A stretch of DNA of 6,343 nucleotides, taken from contig URYA01000093.1 of NCBI GenBank assembly GCA_900551975.1, forward strand, positions 1-6,343. Direction: 5' to 3'. The notes under the pieces are model-generated. The model worked only from the letters and a program-made list of their open reading frames with translations, had not been told where the DNA came from and ran no database searches. The first letter of the stretch is position 1, and every line of letters starts with the position of its first letter. Source of the stretch: an uncultured Collinsella sp. (lineage in GTDB: Bacteria; Actinomycetota; Coriobacteriia; Coriobacteriales; Coriobacteriaceae). This document shows, in pieces, positions 1 to 6,328 of the stretch. The translations under genes were made by a program, and so were the position numbers.

Positions 1-766
1 CGAGGACAATATCCCCGGATGGCACATAGACTTTCGGCGCAGGTGCGGGCTTTGCAGGCTCAGCCGTATGGGTAGGTTCTTTGCGCAGCAGGTGGGTAAT
101 AATCAGCAGCACCGCGATAAAGAGCAGCGCGCACGCAATGCCCATAATCAGCAAGGCCGGAGTAATCCCACTTTCTGCCGCAGCAACAACCACAGGCACA
201 GAAATCGGCGCGTACAGTAGTGTGTAATGCACGGTTCCAGCCTCGGTGCGGGTGACCGTTCCGGCGTAGTGCGCGGTTGCCATGTAGGTGCTGTCGGCCT
301 GCAAAGTTTCGCCAATCGTAATGTCCTGCAAGGTCAGCGTGCCGGAAAAACCGTACTCGTCATCGTAGGCAACAGACTCTTTCACATCATTGCGGGCGGT
401 TTCGGCATCGGCGCTGCGCACGGACAATTCAAAATCCTGCGTGACCTCTTTTTCTTCGGTCACACCGCCCTCCACAGACTGTGTAACACCCCATAAGGTG
501 TAATCGGAACCGCCCCACTGCATACCGCTTTCGGTCAAGTCGGCAACGACTGTGCCATACGGTACGCTGTACTGCTTGACGACAAGCAGTTGACCGCCGT
601 CCTCCTGCCATGAGATGCTGTCCGGGTAGAACGGCGGCGCGGTATCTTCGGGCGACAATTCCACCAGTTCCGGGGCAGAGGCGGTCGTGGGCTCCTCGGC
701 AAAGGCTGCGGTGGCGGTGCCCAGTGACAGCAGGCAGCACAGGGCAGTGATAACAGGTTTCTTCAT
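1..766 (-). CDS. Conjugation-element membrane-anchored exported protein, C-terminus missing (left edge)
   Basis: The frame is open from the ATG at 766 to the left edge (255 codons, no stop), so the protein is truncated by the window. It begins with a signal peptide: MKKP, a hydrophobic core over residues 5-20, and a likely cleavage after AFA at residue 23. The mature part (24-200) is acidic and looks extracytoplasmic. A hydrophobic helix follows at about 202-226, ending in the basic HLLRK, and then a Pro/Ala-rich tail that should be cytoplasmic. The start codon overlaps the stop of the VirB4-like gene and has a GGAGGA ribosome site, so the two are almost certainly one transfer operon. By position it is probably an envelope component of a conjugation machine. 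I recognise no named family and claim no biochemical function. Base composition is clearly lower in G+C than the genes right of 1300. Confidence 0.8.
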   Translation of the reverse strand, partial: MKKPVITALCCLLSLGTATAAFAEEPTTASAPELVELSPEDTAPPFYPDSISWQEDGGQLLVVKQYSVPYGTVVADLTESGMQWGGSDYTLWGVTQSVEGGVTEEKEVTQDFELSVRSADAETARNDVKESVAYDDEYGFSGTLTLQDITIGETLQADSTYMATAHYAGTVTRTEAGTVHYTLLYAPISVPVVVAAAESGITPALLIMGIACALLFIAVLLIITHLLRKEPTHTAEPAKPAPAPKVYVPSGDIVL

Positions 767-778
767 TAGGATTCCTCC
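764..778 (-). promoter_or_regulatory. Ribosome site and TAATG stop-start overlap
   Basis: On the minus strand GGAGGA (778-773) lies six bases before the ATG at 766. The TAA stop of the VirB4-like frame shares its last A with this ATG. This pattern suggests translational coupling of the two conjugation genes and fixes the start of the exported protein. Confidence 0.8.
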
Positions 779-1290
779 GTTTCGGTTTGATTTTGCATTT
801 TGCGTTCTACAATGCGGCGCAGCTCGTCCCGGTCTGTGGTGATCAGGTCCTTTTCTTCCTCGCTGCATCGCATATCAACGGTGACATTGTTGGAGTTTGT
901 GACGATTAGCGCACTGCCGCGCTCGAAGCGGGTAATGTTGTCGATTTCGGCATCTGTCAGCTTCAAGACGCTCTGTACGCGCTGCGCTTCCTCTTCCTCC
1001 AGATTCAGAATGATTTTGATTTTGCAGTTGTTCAGGATGCCGCGGCCGTATTTTCCATCTTCCAAGGAAAAGAAGTCGTTCAAATCCTGCGTGGCAACCA
1101 GCACACCGCCGCCATAGCCGCGAATCGTCTTGACGGCCTCGAATACATAGTTGGCCGCCAAAGCGTTGGACGATGCGCCGATGATTTGCCAGACTTCATC
1201 TATAAAAATCTGCTTGCGGCGGGTCAGGTCCTCTTTGGCCTTATCCCACATATAATCCAGCCCGATGTACATACCCACGGTCAGCAGGTC

Positions 1291-1311
<21 letters not shown>
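766..1311 (-). CDS. VirB4/TraE-family conjugation ATPase, C-terminal fragment
   Basis: This is the last ~180 residues of a VirB4-type ATPase, the motor that energises a type IV secretion channel during conjugation at the inner membrane. Visible features in order are the DISELSGDLL stretch at the fragment's start, typical of ICE VirB4 proteins; GLDYMWDKAKED; the Walker B strand KQIFIDEVWQII with the catalytic Asp-Glu at about 1200-1195; the GYGGGVLVATQDLNDFF block, with the conserved ATQD motif of the VirB4/TraG ATPase fold; and RFERGSALIV near the end. The N-terminal domain and Walker A are absent, so only about a quarter of a normal 600-800 residue protein is here. The frame runs without a break into the DEAD-box helicase on its 5' side. 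No start codon or ribosome site exists for it alone. It is followed directly by an exported protein, as expected inside a transfer operon. The family assignment is from motif memory, with no search run. Confidence 0.85.
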
Positions 1312-2424
<1,113 letters not shown>

Positions 2425-2427
<3 letters not shown>

Positions 2428-2442
2428 ATGTTGTTGTTCCTT
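2425..2442 (-). promoter_or_regulatory. Ribosome site deciding the helicase start
   Basis: AAGGA on the minus strand (2442-2438) lies ten bases before the ATG at 2427. The alternative GTG 36 bases upstream has no purine-rich tract, so the N-terminus MRNSVSDV is favoured over the longer reading. Confidence 0.55.
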
Positions 2443-2698
2443 ATCTGCACGCGCAATGGGCACGGCATGCGGCCGCGCTGGCGTGCTTGGTAGTGCGCTA
2501 ATACATACAAAAACGGGTGCGCACAGAGAGGACGTTGCTCAGCACGCTGGCGATCGCTTTGGCAGCCCTATCACGCGCCGTCCAGACGCAGCAGCTCTAA
2601 GCGATGGAGCAGATTCGCCGCCGGTTAGTATACCCGTACTCCGTATGCCCCCACGTAAACCACAGATGACGAGGCGGATGAGGCGGGCCCGGGCTGAT

Positions 2699-2757
2699 TG
2701 TCTCAATCTGTAACAGTTACGGGGCAAAACCTGCCTCAGGTGTTACAGAACAAGACA
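2699..2757 (+). repeat. 59-bp intergenic palindromic repeat, copy 1
   Basis: Left arm TGTCTCAATCTGTAACA (2699-2715), a 25-base centre, and right arm TGTTACAGAACAAGACA (2741-2757). The arms pair at 14 of 17 positions. The same 17-25-17 layout recurs twice near the right edge. This copy lies between divergent genes, so it is not simply a transcription terminator. It is the most diverged of the three. Confidence 0.85.
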
Positions 2758-2822
2758 GGGAGGGATTTCCGTCCAGTCAAAACCAAATCTCTCGCTCTTC
2801 CTGCGACTTCGCACATATGACC

Positions 2823-2828
2823 TATAAT
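2823..2828 (+). promoter_or_regulatory. Consensus -10 box for the FHA gene
   Basis: TATAAT matches the sigma-70-type -10 consensus exactly and lies in an A/T-rich stretch unusual for this genome. No good -35 is present: the nearest, TTCCTG at 2798, is poor and 19 bases away. Transcription would start near 2835, giving a leader of about 100 bases before the GTG at 2936. The weak -35 suggests an activator or an inherently weak promoter. Confidence 0.45.
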
Positions 2829-2836
2829 GCTGCTTT

Positions 2837-2860
2837 GGCTACGCAACATATTGCGCAGCC
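2837..2860 (+). other. Stem-loop at the predicted 5' end of the FHA mRNA
   Basis: GGCT, one mismatch, CGCAA, loop CATA, TTGCG, mismatch, AGCC: nine pairs around a four-base loop. It starts within a few bases of the transcription start predicted from the TATAAT box. It could protect the mRNA 5' end, or serve as a DNA dyad (operator) just downstream of the promoter. No U-tract follows, so it is not an intrinsic terminator. Confidence 0.5.
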
Positions 2861-2922
2861 ATTTAATACGATGCCCACCGGGAGCCATTAATTTCTATCG
2901 CCATATTGGTTAGAAAGCAATC

Positions 2923-2938
2923 AAAGGAGGTATTTGTG
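2923..2938 (+). promoter_or_regulatory. Strong ribosome site choosing the GTG start at 2936
   Basis: AAAGGAGG (2923-2930) is a near-perfect anti-Shine-Dalgarno match, five bases before the GTG at 2936. A TTG at 2906 in the same frame would place this site inside the coding region, so the shorter 320-residue reading is preferred. Confidence 0.8.
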
Positions 2939-3898
2939 GCAACAAAGACGCCGTGCTCGATCCTCTATAACGATATTCGCTCGTTCGGCGGTCTTAAACA
3001 TCTCGAGATCGCCCGAATGCTCATCAATGGAAACTCTTATCTCGGCAGCACCCTGCTCGAGAAATGCTCTTCCAACCGCTCGTACCTCACCCGTTACATC
3101 GTCCATCGCGAGCCTGACCAGTGCGCGCCCGCCATCTACAGCGACTTTATCGTCGCCACGCTCAACCTTTCCGCGGCAATCTGCAGCAAGCTCGGCGGCG
3201 GCGAATCCGCCTATCAGGCAATCGCCGAGCACTATCGCGGTCCGGCCGCCAACGAAATGATGTCGGCTCTCGCCAGCTACAAGCTGGACAGCCGCCTATA
3301 TGCAAATGCCCTCAATCGCATCGACAACTTTGACGGCAATGCCGTGCGCGAGAAAAGCACGCTTTACCTTATGCTCTTTGTGGCGACGGGCGCACTTGCC
3401 GATCCCGTTCAAGGCGTGGCCACCGTCGAGCGCTTTTGCGACAGCAAGACGGGCGGGCACTTTGGCACCACCGAAACTACCGTCGGACGTGACTTTATAG
3501 GCAGCCTGGAGCAGCCGCGCGCCGTCGCCCCCAACCTCGGTCTGCTCAGGACACATGCCGACAACTGCGTCGACATGCAAATCCATCCCCTCACACGCGA
3601 TCCGCGCGGCACCGTGATTGGTTCTTTGCCCAAATCCTCGCCCAGCATCACCGATGTGGGCGCCGACGCATCGCGCGAACATCTTCGCATTTGGCTTGAG
3701 GGTGAGCACTGGTACGCCCAGGGCCTTGGATCGACCAACGGCACGGTGCTCGAATCGGGTGCAGGCGACGGCGATATCGTAATCGAGCCGCCCCGCGACC
3801 AACGAGAGCCCGGCAAAGTCTATCCCCCGGTGGAAATCGAAAACAGCGACAGACTTCACTTGGGTCTCTATACAACGTTTCTCGTTATTGTGGACTAG
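2936..3898 (+). CDS. FHA-domain protein with helical N-terminal region
   Basis: A 320-residue cytoplasmic protein with no signal peptide or membrane helix. Residues 1-190 look largely helical (LKHLEIARML, IVATLNLSAAICSKL, YQAIAEHYRG) and match no family I know. The C-terminal ~100 residues read as a forkhead-associated (FHA) domain, which binds phosphothreonine peptides. GTVIGS is at 225-230, SREH at 246-249 (the Ser and His of the SxxH motif), WYAQGLGSTNGT ends at 270, and NSDRLHLGLYTTFLVI forms the last strands. The usual Arg after the first Gly (IGR) is Ser here (IGS), which may weaken phosphopeptide binding. A Ser/Thr kinase gene follows 171 bases downstream on the same strand, so this is probably a substrate, partner or reader of that kinase. 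Regulation appears to be from its own promoter, with a terminator-like hairpin behind. The FHA call is firm; the N-terminal function is unknown. Confidence 0.85.
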   Translation: MATKTPCSILYNDIRSFGGLKHLEIARMLINGNSYLGSTLLEKCSSNRSYLTRYIVHREPDQCAPAIYSDFIVATLNLSAAICSKLGGGESAYQAIAEHYRGPAANEMMSALASYKLDSRLYANALNRIDNFDGNAVREKSTLYLMLFVATGALADPVQGVATVERFCDSKTGGHFGTTETTVGRDFIGSLEQPRAVAPNLGLLRTHADNCVDMQIHPLTRDPRGTVIGSLPKSSPSITDVGADASREHLRIWLEGEHWYAQGLGSTNGTVLESGAGDGDIVIEPPRDQREPGKVYPPVEIENSDRLHLGLYTTFLVIVD

Positions 3899-3911
3899 CG
3901 CAGGCGGTGAT

Positions 3912-3938
3912 CGAAAGACGGTCATCGCCCGTCTTTCG
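3912..3938 (+). terminator. Terminator-like hairpin after the FHA gene
   Basis: CGAAAGACGG (3912-3921) and CCGTCTTTCG (3929-3938) pair perfectly over ten bases around a seven-base loop, 14 bases after the stop codon. The tract that follows (TCTGCTACCTTCT) is pyrimidine-rich but not a true U-run, so termination may be partial and allow some read-through into the kinase. Confidence 0.55.
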
Positions 3939-3953
3939 TCTGCTACCTTCTAC

Positions 3954-3965
3954 GTCGTAAACGAC
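3954..3965. other. Small dyad GTCGTAAACGAC upstream of the kinase
   Basis: A perfect 5-2-5 inverted repeat in the gap between the FHA and kinase genes, about 30 bases before the candidate -10 box of the kinase. It has the form of a regulator half-site pair, but 12 bases of symmetry can occur by chance. Confidence 0.25.
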
Positions 3966-3981
3966 AATGCTCAGCGGCATA

Positions 3982-4032
3982 CGTGAGCAGTGCGGCTATT
4001 ATGGTACTTTACCGATAACCGCACTGCTCACG
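3982..4032. repeat. Perfect 14-bp inverted repeat in the kinase leader
   Basis: CGTGAGCAGTGCGG (3982-3995) is repeated exactly inverted at 4019-4032. The 23-base centre can fold further: TTAT (3999-4002) with ATAA (4015-4018), then GGTA (4003-4006) with TACC (4010-4013) around a CTT loop. The centre also holds TATTAT (3997-4002), a 5-of-6 match to a -10 box, so the repeat could be an operator wrapped around the kinase promoter. Alternatively it is an RNA hairpin formed on read-through transcripts. It has no U-tract behind it. Confidence 0.8.
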
Positions 4033-4042
4033 CACACGTGCG
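4031..4042. other. Small dyad CGCACACGTGCG before the kinase
   Basis: A 5-2-5 inverted repeat that overlaps the end of the larger repeat's right arm, 27 bases before the kinase ATG. It could compete with the large stem or act as an operator. Evidence is symmetry only. Confidence 0.25.
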
Positions 4043-4058
4043 ACAACCCATGCCAGAC

Positions 4059-4072
4059 AAAGGAACGCCATG
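4059..4072 (+). promoter_or_regulatory. Ribosome site of the kinase gene
   Basis: AAAGGA (4059-4064) lies five bases before the ATG at 4070 and fixes the kinase start. Confidence 0.75.
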
Positions 4073-4957
4073 GATACTACCGACAGCGCCTATGGCGACA
4101 AACTCATCCGTCTTGACACGTTCGACACCGCCGTGGCGGTCGACCCCAGCGCCGAGGACGACGCCAAGCGTCGGTTTATGACGCTTATTCTCCAGACGAC
4201 CCACCGCGACAACGGCAACATCGGGCACGTGCTGCGCGCGACCAACACGAGCGGCGAGGTCTTTGCCGTCAAGCTGCTCAAGGACAGCGCCATCCTTTCC
4301 GGCCAAGCCCCCGACCGTTCCGCCGAGCAATCGGCAGCGCACCTGGCCAACACCGCCGCGCTGTTCGAGGAGTACCGTCATCTGTGTACCGTCTCGCACC
4401 TGCGCGGATTTCCGCGCGTCTATGGCTACGGCTCGTGCGAGGATGACCCGCTCATCCTCATGGAGTGGGTCGAGGGCACCTCGCTCAAGCAGGCGCTGCC
4501 CCTGCTTCCGCACGACGCCTCGGGCGGGCTGACCACCCAGATGGTCGCCGCCGTCGGAAACGCCGTGCTTCGTGCGCTCTTGATGACCCAGGGGCTCGTG
4601 AATCCGGTCGTCCATCGCGACCTGTCGCCCGCCAATATCATGTTCCGTACCACCAGCCGAACGCTCGAGCAGCAGATTGCCGATTGCTCCTTTGACCCCT
4701 GTCTCATCGGCATGGGTTCCGCGACCATGGCCCTCGGCGATGACACAATCACCCGGCGCGCCGACATCTGGCGCTTTGCCACGCCCGCATACGCCGCGCC
4801 CGAGATGCTCACGCAGGATATCGAAGGCATCGCGGCCGTTCGCCGGCAATCGACGTCTATGCGCTTTCGAGCATTCTGTACCAGCTCTACAGCGGTCGCA
4901 AACCGTTTGACTTTGAGTCGACGGACGCCGCTGCAACCGGCTCGTTCTATCTCGTAA
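4070..4957 (+). CDS. Ser/Thr protein kinase, N-terminal part (frameshifted)
   Basis: The N-lobe and most of the C-lobe of a eukaryotic-type Ser/Thr kinase, which would phosphorylate proteins in the cytoplasm. Visible are a Gly-poor loop NGNIGHVLRA at 48-57, the ATP-anchoring Lys68 in FAVKLL, Glu in LFEEYRHL (100/101) as the likely helix-C partner, hinge LILMEWVEG at 128-136, catalytic HRDLSPAN at 182-189 with Asp184 and Asn189, and ATPAYAAPE at 237-245. The Mg-binding DFG is replaced by GMG at 214-216 (CLIGMGSA), which would normally cripple phosphotransfer. After about residue 258 the frame turns to nonsense (STSMRFRAFCTSST) and stops at 4957. The true continuation, IDVYALSSILYQLYSG, is in the frame one base back from 4849. 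The intact gene would run to 6147 and encode about 692 residues. It follows an FHA-protein gene on the same strand. Confidence 0.9.
   Translation: MDTTDSAYGDKLIRLDTFDTAVAVDPSAEDDAKRRFMTLILQTTHRDNGNIGHVLRATNTSGEVFAVKLLKDSAILSGQAPDRSAEQSAAHLANTAALFEEYRHLCTVSHLRGFPRVYGYGSCEDDPLILMEWVEGTSLKQALPLLPHDASGGLTTQMVAAVGNAVLRALLMTQGLVNPVVHRDLSPANIMFRTTSRTLEQQIADCSFDPCLIGMGSATMALGDDTITRRADIWRFATPAYAAPEMLTQDIEGIAAVRRQSTSMRFRAFCTSSTAVANRLTLSRRTPLQPARSIS
4829..4851 (+). other. One-base frameshift splitting the kinase gene
   Basis: Kinase homology is in one frame up to about 4840 (APEMLTQDIEGIAAV) and in the -1 frame from about 4843-4849 (PAIDVYALSSIL). Restoring one C in the CGCCGG at 4841-4846 gives V-R-P-A-I-D-V-Y-A-L and a single open frame to 6147. 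No slippery heptamer is present, so programmed frameshifting is unlikely. A lost base in a short C run, as a sequencing error or a real mutation, fits best. Confidence 0.8.
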
Positions 4958-5025
4958 AGACCAAGCCCAAGCCGGCACCGCTCGAGCCGCGCTGCGAGGG
5001 CGACAAAGCACTTGTCCAGATCATC

Positions 5026-6147
5026 ATGAAAGGCATCTCGGTCGAGCAGTGCGATCGTCCCACCGAACAGCAGATGCTCGAGGTGCTCTCGGCATACCTC
5101 ACCGATGCCGAATCCGAGGGCCGCGAAGGCGCAGGAGACGAGGTCGCGATTGATATCGATTCTGGCACGCACCTTAAGGTCGACGTCGCCGGCGAGCGCG
5201 CACGAGAGATCTTGGAGCAGGCCCGGCACGATGCCATGACCCGCCGCCGCTTTATTATCGGTGGCGTTGTCGCGGCCGTTGCGGGGCTCAGCGTTATCGG
5301 GGCGGCAACCCATGGCTTTGGCATCCCCGACTACCTGGACGGCATCCGCGGTTCACTTGACGACTACACCTGGGATCAGCTGCAGGAGATTTCGCTCAAG
5401 ATTAAGGCCGCCGAGACCCGTAGCGAGGCACGCGAGATTGCCAAGCGCTATCATCTGCTCGATGACAACGGGCATATCCCCTATCCATGCACCAAGCGCG
5501 TCACGCTCACCAACGGGCTGCAGGTTGGCGCGCAGCTTGTGGGCATTCGCCACGACGAGCTTCTAGACGGTACGGGCAAGGCAGGGCTAACGTTTATGTT
5601 CGACGCCGGCATTGCTGAGCGCGACGCCGCGGCCCAACCGTTGAGCGCCGGCTGGGCAGATTGCGAGCTGCGGGAATGGCTCAACGGCGACGGCCTTAAG
5701 CTGCTGCCCAACGAGTTACGCGCACTCATCAAATCTGTCAAAAAGATCTCGAATAACGTTGGCGCCGCCAGAAGCGCATCGTGCCTGAGCGAGTTGCCCG
5801 CAACCCTTTGGCTGCCCGCCATGGTCGAGTTGTGCGGTACGCAACCGCCCGATTCGTTTGCCGAGGACTATCACTACCTGGCAGACATCTACAACGGCGA
5901 GGGCAAGGAGTATCAGCTCTTCCGCGAGCTCAAGGTGAGTCCGTATACCACGAACGAGACGTTGGTTCGCCAGTGGAAGGGCAAGGACACCTGTTGGTGG
6001 GAACGAACGGCGAGTCCTGACACATCGGAGAGCGAAGGCACGCTCTATATGAACCGCGTGGGGCACGACGGCGACGTCTTTACGTACGCAACGCCTGCGG
6101 AAGAGCCAAACAAGCTAACCTGTGTGATCCCCGGGTTCTGTATCTAG
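5026..6147 (+). CDS. Kinase C-terminal part: C-lobe end, membrane helix, DUF6273-like domain
   Basis: This is the second half of the gene begun at 4070; coding in this frame really begins near 4843 (IDVYALSSILYQLYSGRKPF, kinase helix F region). The ATG at 5026 has no ribosome site and falls inside the kinase fold. From that ATG: CDRPTEQQMLEVL (9-21) with the conserved Arg of helix I; an acidic linker; TRRRF then a membrane helix at about 76-97; and a ~270-residue region that should lie outside the membrane. That region carries landmarks I associate with DUF6273: WADCELREWLNG (210-221), LWLPAMVEL (261-269), WWERTAS (324-330), and the ending VIPGFCI. The whole protein would thus be a membrane sensor kinase with a cytoplasmic catalytic half and an outer DUF6273 domain, analogous in layout to PASTA kinases but with a different ectodomain. 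The ligand is unknown. If the frameshift is real, only the upstream fragment is likely to be made. Confidence 0.85.
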   Translation: MKGISVEQCDRPTEQQMLEVLSAYLTDAESEGREGAGDEVAIDIDSGTHLKVDVAGERAREILEQARHDAMTRRRFIIGGVVAAVAGLSVIGAATHGFGIPDYLDGIRGSLDDYTWDQLQEISLKIKAAETRSEAREIAKRYHLLDDNGHIPYPCTKRVTLTNGLQVGAQLVGIRHDELLDGTGKAGLTFMFDAGIAERDAAAQPLSAGWADCELREWLNGDGLKLLPNELRALIKSVKKISNNVGAARSASCLSELPATLWLPAMVELCGTQPPDSFAEDYHYLADIYNGEGKEYQLFRELKVSPYTTNETLVRQWKGKDTCWWERTASPDTSESEGTLYMNRVGHDGDVFTYATPAEEPNKLTCVIPGFCI

Positions 6148-6188
6148 GCGGCGGGCGTCTTGCCGTGACGGGACCCCTCCCCGGCAAT

Positions 6189-6247
6189 TGTCTCGATCTG
6201 TAACACTAGCTCGGCAGATACAGGTCTAGATGTTACAGATCAAGACA
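6189..6247 (+). repeat. 59-bp intergenic palindromic repeat, copy 2
   Basis: Left arm TGTCTCGATCTGTAACA (6189-6205) and right arm TGTTACAGATCAAGACA (6231-6247) pair at 16 of 17 positions around a 25-base centre. It begins 41 bases after the kinase stop codon. It lacks a U-tract, so a role as terminator is possible but not shown. Confidence 0.9.
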
Positions 6248-6269
6248 TTTGAGTTGACCGCAGACGCTC

Positions 6270-6328
6270 TGTCTCGATCTGTAACAGTTATTCGACAAAA
6301 TCGGGTCTAGTTGTTACAGATTGAGACA
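6270..6328 (+). repeat. 59-bp intergenic palindromic repeat, copy 3
   Basis: Left arm identical to copy 2 (6270-6286), right arm TGTTACAGATTGAGACA (6312-6328), pairing at 16 of 17 positions around a 25-base centre. It is in direct orientation 22 bases after copy 2. No gene is visible between 6148 and the right edge besides these two elements. Confidence 0.9.

Larger units (their letters stand above)
2428..2935. other. Divergent intergenic region between helicase and FHA gene
   Basis: About 500 bases lie between two genes pointing away from each other, so the promoters of both should be here. The right half holds a 59-bp palindromic repeat, a consensus -10 box and a leader hairpin for the plus-strand gene (separate entries). 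The left half (2443-2698) contains no convincing gene. The only helicase-promoter candidate I see is a minus-strand TATACT at 2632-2627 without a good -35, which would give a 5' leader of about 190 bases. The short minus-strand frame here (2539-2727) has no ribosome site, is Arg-rich and overlaps the repeat, so I read it as chance. Confidence 0.6.

Noticed and set aside
429..740. Minus-strand open frame of 103 codons
   Set aside because: It is another frame of the exported protein, which has the ribosome site, signal peptide and membrane helix.
2539..2727. Minus-strand 62-codon frame in the divergent region
   Set aside because: Arg-rich with no ribosome site, and it starts inside a palindromic repeat.
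3296..3925. Minus-strand open frame of 209 codons
   Set aside because: Antisense shadow of the FHA gene, and its start lies in the terminator-like hairpin.
4829..4851. Programmed -1 frameshift in the kinase
   Set aside because: No slippery heptamer or downstream stimulator is visible, and the upstream frame runs over 30 codons into nonsense after the break.
4028..5011. Minus-strand open frame of 327 codons antisense to the kinase
   Set aside because: No domain is seen, it overlaps the inverted repeat and kinase motifs, and its length is explained by codon bias of the real gene.
4426..5313. Minus-strand open frame of 295 codons
   Set aside because: Antisense to both kinase halves, no ribosome site and no motif.
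6189..6328. CRISPR array from the two tandem palindromes
   Set aside because: Only two 59-bp units, each a long imperfect palindrome with its own variable centre; a third copy lies 3.4 kb away and no cas gene is present.
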